DNA of 64,000 bases from JAGVSR01 sp963750715. Lineage in GTDB: Bacteria > Pseudomonadota > Alphaproteobacteria > Rhizobiales > Hyphomicrobiaceae. The notes below the pieces were generated by a model. It was given only the letters and a program-made list of their open reading frames with translations. It was not told the origin of the DNA and did no database searches. Made by a program: the position numbers and the translations under genes. Shown in pieces: positions 27,465-35,901 of the stretch (positions within the stretch are counted from its first letter, which is position 1; every line of letters begins with the position of its first letter). The stretch covers positions 558,001 to 622,000 of the forward strand of contig CAVVRP010000012.1 in NCBI GenBank assembly GCA_963750715.1, given 5' to 3'.

Positions 27465-28400
27465 ATGATCGGCACCGACCTCGAAATCATCCCCCCGGCC
27501 CGCGATGTGATCGCCGGGGGCGAGGCCGAGCGCCTGCCCGAGATCCACACCAACGCCCGCACCGATGGCGACCTCCTCGCCGTCTGGCTCAAGTCTCACG
27601 CCGATGGCTCGCACCACACGCGGCGCGCTTACGAGCGGATCGGGCGGGGCTTCCTGGAGGCCCTCGACCGCACCGGCACCAACTTGAAGCGGGCGACCGT
27701 CGATGATGTGCAAACCGCCCTCGAAGCGACACGCACCAAAGCCGACGGCTCACTCGCCAGCGCCGCCACCGTCAACACGAGCGTCGCTGCCGTGAAGGCG
27801 CTCCTGGGCTTCGCGCATAAGGTCGGCTTCACCCGCTTCAACGCCGCGCCGCTCATCAAGCTCAAGAAGGCCCCGCGCCAGTTGGCCCAGAAACTGATGA
27901 GCGAGGTGGAGACGCACCTGCTGATCCGCGCCGCCACGCCGGGGCGCAATCGCACCCTGCTAGAAATTGCCTACTTCGGCGGGCTTCGCGTCTCCGAGCT
28001 TGCGGGCCTGACATGGTCACAGATCATTCCGCGCGAAACCGGCGAGGTGCAGCTCGCCATCGTCGGCAAGGGTGACAAGCCCCGCAACGTCCTGCTCCCG
28101 GCTGACTTAGCCGAGACCTTGCGCAGCTTGCGCGGCGAAGCCTCGACTTCGGCCCGCGTGTTCCCCATTACGGAGCGCCGCATCAACTACATCGTCAAGG
28201 CGGCGGCGAAGCGGGCGGGGATCAATCCGGCCGTCTCCGCCCATTGGCTGCGCCATGCCCACGCCAGCCATGCCATAGACGAGGGCGCACCGATCACGCT
28301 GGTCAGCCAAACCCTCGGGCATGCCGACTTGAAAACGACGAGCGTCTACGCCCACGCTAAACCGAACGATAGTTCGAGCCGCTATCTCAAGAGGGGTTGA
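27465..28400 (+). CDS. XerC/XerD-like tyrosine recombinase
   Basis: The 311-residue protein has a SAM-like N-terminal domain (LLAVWLKSHADGSHHTRRAYERIGRGFL) and a full catalytic domain: Arg175 (GLRVSELAGLTW), Lys202 (GKGDK), H260-x2-R263 (HWLRHAHAS), His286 (LGHADLKTTS) and Tyr295. It is a different subfamily from the element's integrase, with no arm-binding domain. An internal 195-base piece recurs at 31269-31463. It may resolve dimers, move a nested cassette, or have mobilised the sulfatase segments. All catalytic residues are intact. Confidence 0.88.
   Translation: MIGTDLEIIPPARDVIAGGEAERLPEIHTNARTDGDLLAVWLKSHADGSHHTRRAYERIGRGFLEALDRTGTNLKRATVDDVQTALEATRTKADGSLASAATVNTSVAAVKALLGFAHKVGFTRFNAAPLIKLKKAPRQLAQKLMSEVETHLLIRAATPGRNRTLLEIAYFGGLRVSELAGLTWSQIIPRETGEVQLAIVGKGDKPRNVLLPADLAETLRSLRGEASTSARVFPITERRINYIVKAAAKRAGINPAVSAHWLRHAHASHAIDEGAPITLVSQTLGHADLKTTSVYAHAKPNDSSSRYLKRG
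27941..28135 (+). repeat. 195-bp repeat, copy within the XerC-like gene
   Basis: This internal part of the recombinase gene covers the catalytic Arg and Lys region. It is repeated at 31269-31463 with one mismatch that I can see (gcgcAgc against gcgcCgc near the end). Confidence 0.9.
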
Positions 28401-28487
28401 GGCGGGCCGGCCGTGACGTGTTGAACCGACAAAGGCGGCGCACATGCCAAGTTCACCCAGGAACACAAGTCGCAGCCCCTAGGGCGT

Positions 28488-29066
28488 TTAACCGCCTGTC
28501 GGGAACAGAAGCGTCGTCGTCCAACGAAAACCCCAGCCGTCCGCTCCGCTCTGAGGGCTGTCAGCCCAATACCGAACACCGGGCCCCATGCTGATTGGCT
28601 GATCCCCGATCTTGAACAGCTTGGTGACCTGCGCATTGATCGGAACCGACCATTCATCGGTGACCCAGTTGTAGGTCGACTCCGTGTTGAGGCTAAACGT
28701 CCAGGCATCTTTGGTTGTGTAAGTCACGAACGGCTGCAGGTAGGTGGAATTGATGTCCGGGCGATTTTCGTCGCCGCTCACAGACCAGATATGATTGGCG
28801 AGAATGCCAATGGTCCACGGACCGGTCTGCGTCAGCGCGACTGCTGTCGGTCCAAGACCCCATTTTTCAGCGCTGAGCAATTTATCCGTGCCTGTCGGCA
28901 AATAGACGGCGGGACCCGCTCCCCAGATCAGCCAGCCGCCCGCCGGTTTCTTCGGCGAGAAGAAAAGACTTTGCAACGTGTCGATCATAGGTGCACGGTT
29001 GGAATCCACGAGAGCCGTCCAAACGGCCGTAAACACTCCAATAAAATTTGAAAATGACAGTTCCAA
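28488..29066 (-). pseudogene. 5'-truncated outer-membrane transporter-like protein
   Basis: From about residue 30 the frame reads as the C-terminal two-thirds of a beta-barrel, transporter-like family: LFFSPKKPAGGWLIWGAGPAV, WGLGPTAVALTQTGPWTIG, ANHIWSVSGDENRPDINSTYLQPF and WGFRWTTTLLFPTGG. It ends with a hydrophobic strand and no signal peptide is present. The first 30 codons are unrelated and run into the sulfatase promoter region. Members of this family are usually about 100 residues longer at the N-terminus and often lie near sulfatases. It is probably non-functional. Confidence 0.65.
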
Positions 29067-29081
29067 AGTATGGAGGTTTCC

Positions 29082-30815
29082 GTGAAGTCTTTATTTCGAA
29101 AGGCCAGAGTTCTCGCGCCGCTGGTTCTGGCTACCAGCTTGGCTTCACTGTCGTTGATCGCGCCGGCCGCACTGGCGCAAACCAGTAAGCCCAACATCCT
29201 CTTCATCATGGGTGACGACATCGGCTGGATGCAGCCGAGCATCTACCATCAAGGTCTGATGGTCGGCGAAACGCCCAACATCGACCGCATTGGGCAGGAG
29301 GGCGCCAAGTTCATGACCTATTATGCCGAGCAAAGCTGCACCGCTGGGCGCACGGCCTTCTTCACCGGCATGACACCGTTACGCGCCGGGATGATCCCAC
29401 CGCAATTGCCCGGCAGCCCGTCTTTCCTGCAGCCCGGCACGCCGTCGCTGGCCAAGTTCCTGCTCGACCTTGGTTACAACACCGGCGAGTTCGGCAAGAA
29501 CCATCTAGGCGACCACTCGGCGGCGCTGCCGACGGCGCACGGCTTCCAGGAGTTCTGGGGCTATCTGTATCACCTCGATGCGATGCAGGGCGTCAGCTTC
29601 CCCGACATCAACAAGACCCCGACCCAGCAGGCCATCGTGGCGCCGTGCAAGAACACGCCGGTCCCCGGCCTCAGCGACCCCCCGGGCGCGGTGGATGCGA
29701 AGACCACGTTGTGCATGATGCCGCCGCGGCCGGTGATCGCCTGCACGTCTTCTGACGGCACGGAGCAAAACCAGACCTGCAAGGATGAAGGGCCGTTGAC
29801 GCTCGAACGTTCGAAGTCGGTGGATGAAGAAATCTCTTCCAAGGTCATCGACTTCCTCGACCGCAACAACCCGAAGAAGACCAAGAAGCCCTTCTTCGTC
29901 TGGTACAACCCGGCGCGCATGCACATCACCACCATGCTGTCGGACAAGTACATGGCCATGGTCGGTACGCCCGGCGGCAAGGACTGGGGTGCCAACGAAG
30001 CCGGCATGAAGCAGATGGACGACAACATCGGCTATGTGATGAAGAAGCTGGAGGACATGGGCGAGTTGGACAACACCATCATCGTCTTTACCACCGACAA
30101 CGGCGCCGAAGTGATCACCTACCCCGATGGCGGCAACACCCCCTTCAAGGGCGGGAAGTTGACGACCTGGGAAGGCGGCATGCGCGCGCCGGCGGTCATC
30201 CGCTGGCCGGACCATATCAAGCCGGGCACGGTCCTCAACGACATCTTCGCGTCCTACGACTGGATGCCGACCTTTGTTGAAATCGCCGGTGGGGCCAAGG
30301 GCAATGAGCTGAATGACCAGATCATGGCGGGCAAATATCCCGGCATCGTGAAGACCAAACTCCAGGGGGTCAACCAGATCGACTATCTGACCGGCAAGTC
30401 GGAGAAATCGGCGCGTGATACGTTCTTCTACTACGGCGGTGCGGTTCCGTCGGCGGTGCGTTACAAGAACTGGAAAATCTACTTTGCGATGGCATCGGAG
30501 GCCGCGACCGGTGGCTTGATGGGGGTCCACACCTTCCATTGGCCGTTGGTCGACAACATCAAGCGAGATCCCTTCGAGGGCTCCGTCGGTTTTGAACCGA
30601 AAACCCTCTTAGGCCAGGGCGGCGCGCTCGCCGGTCCAATGACGGCCTATATCTATGACTGGAACATCATTCCGATCGGTCAAGCGCTCTGGCTGAAGGA
30701 ACTTGAGTTTTACGGGCCGTACCCGGCGCTGCAGTCCCCGGCGTCCTACAGCTTGGCCCAGGTCCTCCAGGAGGTAAAGGAGCAGATGGCGAGGACGGGA
30801 AGCAAGGACAACTAG
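29082..30815 (+). CDS. Secreted type I sulfatase (arylsulfatase-like), CTAGR active site
   Basis: The 577-residue enzyme has a signal peptide (VLAPLVLATSLASLSLIAPAALA). Its metal site is PNILFIMGDDIGW, and the modification motif C-T-A-G-R lies at about residue 86. Later core motifs are GKNHLGD, FFVWYNPARMH and VFTTDNGAEV. GTG 29082 is preferred to ATG 29070 because ggagg lies five bases before it and would otherwise fall inside the coding region. A cysteine-bearing insertion (about residues 185-240) is absent from the sulfatase at 24932. It is a periplasmic sulfate-ester hydrolase of unknown substrate, and a terminator follows. Confidence 0.88.
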   Translation: MKSLFRKARVLAPLVLATSLASLSLIAPAALAQTSKPNILFIMGDDIGWMQPSIYHQGLMVGETPNIDRIGQEGAKFMTYYAEQSCTAGRTAFFTGMTPLRAGMIPPQLPGSPSFLQPGTPSLAKFLLDLGYNTGEFGKNHLGDHSAALPTAHGFQEFWGYLYHLDAMQGVSFPDINKTPTQQAIVAPCKNTPVPGLSDPPGAVDAKTTLCMMPPRPVIACTSSDGTEQNQTCKDEGPLTLERSKSVDEEISSKVIDFLDRNNPKKTKKPFFVWYNPARMHITTMLSDKYMAMVGTPGGKDWGANEAGMKQMDDNIGYVMKKLEDMGELDNTIIVFTTDNGAEVITYPDGGNTPFKGGKLTTWEGGMRAPAVIRWPDHIKPGTVLNDIFASYDWMPTFVEIAGGAKGNELNDQIMAGKYPGIVKTKLQGVNQIDYLTGKSEKSARDTFFYYGGAVPSAVRYKNWKIYFAMASEAATGGLMGVHTFHWPLVDNIKRDPFEGSVGFEPKTLLGQGGALAGPMTAYIYDWNIIPIGQALWLKELEFYGPYPALQSPASYSLAQVLQEVKEQMARTGSKDN

Positions 30816-30861
30816 GACGTAGCCAAGTCGGAGCTTAGTCAACCCATTAGTGATGTGTTAA

Positions 30862-30893
30862 GCGGGCGGGCCGAAGGGGCCGCCCGTTTGCTT
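30862..30893 (+). terminator. Terminator after the second sulfatase
   Basis: A GC-rich stem (gggcgg / ccgccc, extended by two pairs past a bulge) is followed by gtttgctt. It lies about 45 bases past the stop. Confidence 0.65.
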
Positions 30894-31092
30894 GCAGCTT
30901 CTTCATCGACCAGTGATTCCGATTGGCGGTTCTGGGGCAATGCTCGGCGCGGCTTAACTATCACGACCCGTATTCGCCGTCTACGACGGGTCGACTATGG
31001 TACCCGTTCGCCGAGACGAAGGCCGCGACTACGAAAAGCACGAGAACTTCATCGAACAAACTCGTCAAACCCCGGACCTAATTTGAGGGCCG

Positions 31093-31244
31093 ATGATCGG
31101 CATCATCGAGGCGAGCCGTCGCCGTTTGACCCTCGCGCCGTGTGGGAAGCCTACCTAGTCGACCTCAGGGAAAGTTTCGCCGAGAACCCGCATCCGCAGT
31201 ACGCAGCAGCAATCGCCGAGGCCGAGGCTCACTTGCGCGACTAG
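31093..31244 (+). pseudogene. Frameshifted second copy of the 49-residue ORF
   Basis: The DNA from about 30,985 to 31,268 is a diverged copy of 27,110-27,391. An ATG exists at 31093 (MIGIIEASRR...), but an extra base puts it out of phase with the conserved part. That part reads on in another frame as AVWEAYLVDLRESFAENPH and AEAEAHLRD. It is the decayed duplicate of the ORF at 27218. Confidence 0.6.
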
Positions 31245-31268
31245 TACGCTCGCTCGGTCGGGTCACTG

Positions 31269-31463
31269 GGGGCGCAATCGCACCCTGCTAGAAATTGCCT
31301 ACTTCGGCGGGCTTCGCGTCTCCGAGCTTGCGGGCCTGACATGGTCACAGATCATTCCGCGCGAAACCGGCGAGGTGCAGCTCGCCATCGTCGGCAAGGG
31401 TGACAAGCCCCGCAACGTCCTGCTCCCGGCTGACTTAGCCGAGACCTTGCGCCGCTTGCGCGG
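31269..31463 (+). repeat. 195-bp copy of the XerC-like gene's middle (gene fragment)
   Basis: It matches 27941-28135 with one mismatch seen. It is joined on the left directly to the diverged 49-residue-ORF copy (after gggtcactgg) and on the right to a sulfatase 3' end. The recombinase N-terminus and the H-x2-R...Tyr part are missing, so it encodes nothing functional. Confidence 0.9.
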
Positions 31464-31475
31464 GACGACAAGGAA

Positions 31476-31670
31476 GTGGCGAGAAACTCAATAGAGCACG
31501 GAACTCCGATTACATTCCCGGAGGATGAAACCTTCGACATCGGCGAGGACACGCGCACCGGGGTCGCTCTGCTGGAGTATCGCTACGATACCCCGTTCAA
31601 GTTCACCGGCAAAATCGACAAGCTGACCTTCAAACTCGAACCGGAGCAGCAAACAGACGCGAAACCCTAA
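31476..31670 (+). pseudogene. 3' end of a fourth sulfatase gene
   Basis: The sequence reads PEDETFDIGEDTRTGVALLE, then PFKFTGKIDKLTFKLEPEQ. This is clearly homologous to the C-terminus of the sulfatase at 32237-34745 (DESFDIGSDTLTGV...FTFTGKLNKLTIKIDRPQ). Only the last 55 or so residues remain, joined to the recombinase fragment at about 31,465. The first residues (MARNSIEHG) may be junction sequence. It shows that another member of this sulfatase family was once here. Confidence 0.75.
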
Positions 31671-31724
31671 CCGCGTCCGACCATTTCTGACCGGCACTGT
31701 CGGGGCCCTGACGTCAGGTGTGCA

Positions 31725-32078
31725 ATGAAAAGAGCGGTGATTTTTGCGGCAGTCGCCGAGGCGGCAACGGGCTTGGCGCTGCTTATTGCTCCGTCGCTCG
31801 TCGGGCAGTTGTTGCTCGGTGAGGAGCTCACCGGCGTCGCCGTACCCGTAGCACGTGTGACCGGCATCGCGCTGATTGGCTTAGGAGTCGCTTGCTGGCC
31901 AGGTCCACCGTTGCTCGGCATGTTGATCTACAGCGCCGTCGTTGCGCTATATCTCGCTTACCTTGGTTTCATAGGCGGTTTGACTGGGCGGCTCCTTTGG
32001 CCAGCAGTTGTCGTGCACCTTATCCTGGCGGCCCTCCTGGTGCGGGCATACACAAGACGCTCGGACACGAAATTGTAG
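31725..32078 (+). CDS. Small four-helix membrane protein
   Basis: The 117-residue protein is almost entirely hydrophobic: AVIFAAVAEAATGLALLI, VGQLLLGEELTGVAVPVARV, LIGLGVACWPGPPLLGMLIY and LLWPAVVVHLILAALLVRAY. It ends in a short basic tail. I know of similar proteins only as uncharacterised; some are encoded near sulfatases, as here. It starts 54 bases after the sulfatase fragment and about 160 bases before the next sulfatase, in the same direction. Confidence 0.7.
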   Translation: MKRAVIFAAVAEAATGLALLIAPSLVGQLLLGEELTGVAVPVARVTGIALIGLGVACWPGPPLLGMLIYSAVVALYLAYLGFIGGLTGRLLWPAVVVHLILAALLVRAYTRRSDTKL

Positions 32079-32236
32079 AAGAACAGACGTCAAGCGGGAG
32101 CCACCTCCGCAGAAGTAACAGAAGCACAGAAGCGATGTGTGTGCTTTAGCGCAACGCGAAGTTAAGGCCTTCGGGGGAATTTCGCCCATTTCCGAGCGGC
32201 TCGGTACCGAGTTTTAGCATCCAGAAGGTAAGCGTC

Positions 32237-34745
32237 ATGAAGATACCCACCCTGACAGTCTCCATTTCCGTCGCGACGTTGATCGCCCTTGGCGTCGTTC
32301 CTGCCATGGCCCAGCAGATTACCGGCACTTCGGGCTCGCCGAGCGCCACGACGTCCATCAGCGGAGAGCAGCTCCCTCCGCCCGATCCAAAATTCGGCGG
32401 CGTAATCAAGGACGACGCCCTCCAATCTAAGCCCTGGTGGGCTCCGCGTGTCGTGCCACCCAAGGGGGCTCCCAACGTGCTGCTGATTATCACGGACGAT
32501 GCCGGCTTTGGCGTGCCGAGCACCTTCGGCGGGGTAATCCCGACGCCGACCATGGACCGAATTGCGAACGAAGGCCTGCGCTACGACCGCATGTTCTCGA
32601 CGGCGTTGTGCTCGCCGACGCGCGCCGCGTTGATCACGGGCCGCAACCATCACTCGGCGGGCTTCGGCGTGATCTCCGAGCAGTCCACCGGCTTCCCCGG
32701 CTACAACAGCATCATCGACCGGGACAAGGCCACCGTCGGCCGCGTCCTATTGGATAACGGCTATGCCACGTCGTGGTTCGGCAAGGACCACAACACGCCG
32801 GCCTTCGCGGCCAGCCAGGTCGGACCCTTCGACCAGTGGCCAACCGGGATGGGCTTCGAGTATTTCTACGGCTTTGTCGGCGGCGATGCCAACCAGTGGC
32901 AGCCGAACCTCTTCCGCAACACCACGCAGATTTACCCCTTCGAGGGTAAACCGGGCTGGAATCTCATCACCGGCATGGCTGACGACGCCACCGACTGGAT
33001 AACGCGGATGCACCAGACCGACCCCAGCAAGCCGCTCTTCATCAAGTACGCGCCCGGAGCCACGCATGCGCCGCACCACCCGACCAAGGAATGGGTGGAC
33101 AAGATCAGCGCGATGCACCTCTTTGACGACGGTTACGAGAAGCTGCGCGAGCGCATCTTCGAGAACCAGAAGAAGCTCGGCTTGATCCCCAAGGATGCGC
33201 AGTTGTCGCCCTGGCCCAATGAGATACTGAAGCCGTGGGACCAACTCACCGCGGACGAAAAGAAGCTCTACATCCGCCAGGTCGAGATCTTCGCCGCCTA
33301 TGCAGCCTACAGCGACCACGAGATCGGCCGCGTGATCCAGGCCTTCGAGGACCTCGGCAGGCTCGACAACACGCTTATCATCTACATCAACGGTGACAAC
33401 GGCACCAGCGCCGAGGGTGGGCCGCTCGGCACGCCCAACGAGGTTGCTTTCTTTAACGGCGTCAGCGTGCCCGTCGACGTGCAGATGAAGTGGTATGACG
33501 CTTGGGGCACCGAGCAGACCTACAACCACATGTCGGCAGGATGGTCGTGGGCCTTCGACACGCCTTTCGACTGGTTCAAGCAGAACGCGTCAAGGCTTGG
33601 CGGCATCAACCAGAACATGGTGGTGTCGTGGCCTGCGCGCATCAAGGACAAGGGGGCCTTGCGCGAGCAGTTCATGCACGTGATCGATGTCATGCCGACC
33701 ATCCTTGAAGCCGCAGGCATCCGCGCGCCCGACTTCGTCGATGGCATCAAGCAGGCGCCGATCGAGGGCACCAGCTTCGCCTACACCTTCGACGCGGCCA
33801 ACGCCAAAGCGCCCTCGCGCCACACGACCCAGTATTTCGAGATGATGGGCCAGTGGGCGCTCTATAAGGACGGCTGGGTCCTCAGCACCAAAGTCAATCG
33901 TGCGCCTTGGGAAGCGTTCGGTCCGGCAAACGCGGACCCGCTGAACAACCAGGTGCTCCAGCTCTACGACTTGCAACGCGGACTTCACCCAGACCAACGA
34001 CATCGCCGCGAAGTACCCACAGAAGGTCGAGGAAATGAAGAAGGCGTTCATTGCGGAGGCCAGGAAGTACCAGGTCTTCCCGCTGGACGCGTCGGTGGCG
34101 GCGCGTATCGTCGCGCCACGGCCGAACATCACCGCGGGCCGTAGCGAGTTCGTCTACACCAGGCCGATGGTTGGCCTGCCGCAGGGCGACTTTCCGTTTC
34201 TGCTCAACACATCCTACACGGTCAAGGCCGATATCGATGTGCCGGAGGGCGGTGCGGAGGGCATGATGCTGACTTCCGGCGGGCGGTTCGCCGGCTACGG
34301 CTTCTACCTGCTCAAGGGCAAGCCAGTGTGGCTCTGGAACCTGATCGATCTGGAGCGCGTGAAGTGGGAAGGCAAGGACGCGCTCACGCCCGGCAAGCAC
34401 ACGGTCGAGTTCGATTTCAAGTATGACGGCTTGGGCTCGGGCACGCTCGCCTTCAATAACTTCAGCGGCGTCGGCCGCCCTGGCACCGGCGTACTCAAGG
34501 TCGACGGCAACATCGTCGACACCAAGTCGATGCCAAAGACGCTGCCGATGATCCTGCAATGGGACGAGAGCTTCGACATTGGCTCCGACACGCTAACCGG
34601 CGTCAACGACGCCGACTACAAGCCACCGTTCACCTTCACCGGTAAGCTCAACAAGCTGACGATCAAGATCGATCGGCCGCAGCTGTCGCCCGAAGACATC
34701 AAGAAACTTGAAGCCGCCATGCGGGACAACAAGACAAGCGAGTGA
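32237..34745 (+). CDS. Large secreted sulfatase (AtsA-like, CSPTR active site), split by a frameshift
   Basis: A signal peptide (TVSISVATLIALGVVPAMAQ) is followed by the metal site PNVLLIITDDAGFG and the canonical motif C125-S-P-T-R129. Other sulfatase features are GKDHNTP, GATHAPHHPTKEW, IIYINGDNGTSAEGG and a beta-rich C-terminal domain. In the given sequence the frame breaks near 33,978 (ttgcaacgcggactt). Removing one g restores LYDLQRDFTQTNDIAAKYP and continues to 34745, giving about 835 residues. As written the literal product ends at 34144. The enzyme would be a periplasmic arylsulfatase needing formylglycine maturation. Confidence 0.82.
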
Positions 34746-34796
34746 GCGACGAGGAACAAGTGGCGGCTCATTTTGCCAGGATTGTGCTGCACATCG

Positions 34797-34823
34797 ACGT
34801 CCGCTCCGAGGGAGAGCGGACGT
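34797..34823. repeat. Perfect 10-bp hairpin
   Basis: The arms acgtccgctc and gagcggacgt surround a seven-base loop 52 bases past the sulfatase stop. No T-run follows, so it may be a terminator of a different type or a protein-binding site. Confidence 0.5.
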
Positions 34824-35151
34824 ATCATGACCATTATGCCTAAGACCGTTTTTGGCCCTAACCGCCAGTTGAAAGAGGTGCACTATGTCGTCGGAAGTCG
34901 GGGATGGAGCTGACGTACCTCGTGGCCGTGACTCGACCCAGCGCCGCGGAACCGCGATTGCCGCTTGAAGACCCCGACGAGAACCCCGGTACAGCCGATC
35001 CCGATGATGAGCCGGTAGAGTAGCAGCCCCCAACTATCGAGACGGCCAGGGGGCCGTTCTCCAGGGGAGAAAAGCAAAGCCGCCACGGCTGGAACCGGGC
35101 CGTGACCGGAGGGCATCACCCGACCTGATTAGCTTGCCGCCCAGGGCCTGA

Positions 35152-35173
35152 GTTGCTTGCAGATTGCTTGCAA
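35152..35173 (+). repeat. 22-bp direct repeat, right copy
   Basis: It is identical to 20058-20079 and lies 79 bases inside attR. In the left copy this sequence leads into the integrase gene; here the following DNA differs. Confidence 0.7.
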
Positions 35174-35252
35174 TTCCGAGAAACGATCCGGCGCTTATTG
35201 AGCTAATATAATAAGTTGGTTAGCTTATTGTCACGTGATCGAACCGTTCATA

Positions 35253-35269
35253 CGCTGATCTACAGTCAG
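35253..35269 (+). repeat. Right attachment core (attR)
   Basis: This is the second copy of CGCTGATCTACAGTCAG. It is followed directly and in frame by marC codons 34 onward (VTGDRPQAERVTLAW). Confidence 0.9.
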
Positions 35270-35845
35270 GTGACGGGCGACCGCCCGCAGGCCGAGCGCG
35301 TCACGCTCGCTTGGCGTGTTGCCATGTACGCGGCCCTCGTCATGCTGGGAGCACTCCTCATCGGCGTCTGGATGATGAGCTTCTTTGGCATCTCGATCGC
35401 CGCCCTGCGCATCGCAGGCGGCCTGTTCCTGGCTGCCGCCGGATGGGAGATGCTGCGCAACAGCGAAGTGAGCGAGGATCGCAAGCTGGAACAGGCTGGG
35501 CCGGCGACAGGCGCCGAGGACGTCGCATTCTTTCCCCTCACCATGCCATTCACCACGGGACCCGGAACGATCTCCGTCGCGATCGCATTGAGCGCGAACC
35601 GTCCCGAAGCGGCTGGCGAAACGCTTCCCTACTTCGCCGGAGCATCGGCGGCGGCGCTGCTCGTCGCCTTCACGGTCGGCATCTGCTACGCGTCGGCGGA
35701 TCGTGTGGTCGCGCTGCTAGGCCCTGCGCGCACACGCGTCCTAACGCGCATCGCCGCATTCCTGCTGCTGTGCATCGGCGTGCAGATCCTCATGACGGGC
35801 CTGCAGGATGCACTTGCCGAAGTGCTCGTGCGCACGCGCGATTGA
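35253..35845 (+). pseudogene. marC: marC 3' fragment, separated from its start by the element
   Basis: This carries the remaining five or so membrane helices of a MarC-family protein: RVAMYAALVMLGALLIGVWMM, the motif FPLTMPFTTGPGTISVAIAL and LLLCIGVQILMTGLQDAL. The first helix and start codon are at 19857. A TTG at 35216 could start a truncated product lacking helix 1 (MVSLLSRDRTVHTLIYSQ), but there is no good ribosome site. MarC proteins are inner-membrane proteins of uncertain function; the gene is inactivated while the element is integrated. Confidence 0.9.
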
Positions 35846-35901
35846 CTGCGGCGGCAGCGCACCTACGTGAATGGGCCATTGCTCAAGGAAGGCGTTCCCA
35901 A

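Larger units (their letters stand above)
34746..35252. other. Right-end remnant region of the element
   Basis: No intact gene is visible. A perfect ten-base hairpin (acgtccgctc / gagcggacgt) lies at 34797-34823. Segments at about 34,870-34,975 resemble 26,850-27,040, and 34,960-35,110 resembles the 3' end and downstream of the double-cysteine gene (22,771-22,920), sharing accccgacgagaaccccggt and cgccacggctgg. The 22-base repeat at 35152 and then the att core follow. The region looks like residue of an earlier copy of the same kind of element. Confidence 0.6.
19939..35269. mobile_element. Integrated genetic element in marC carrying sulfatase cargo
   Basis: The element lies between two copies of CGCTGATCTACAGTCAG and disrupts marC. 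A tyrosine integrase sits 137 bases inside the left copy. The left half holds an AlpA-like HTH, a double zinc-finger-like protein and a replication-initiator-like protein. The right half holds sulfatases, a XerC-like recombinase and gene fragments. No capsid, terminase, relaxase or partition gene was found. It could be a phage satellite, a degraded prophage, or an integrated plasmid-like element. Confidence 0.9.

Noticed and set aside
19986..35252. Complete prophage or conjugative element
   Set aside because: No capsid, portal, terminase, tail, relaxase, type IV secretion or partition gene was found.
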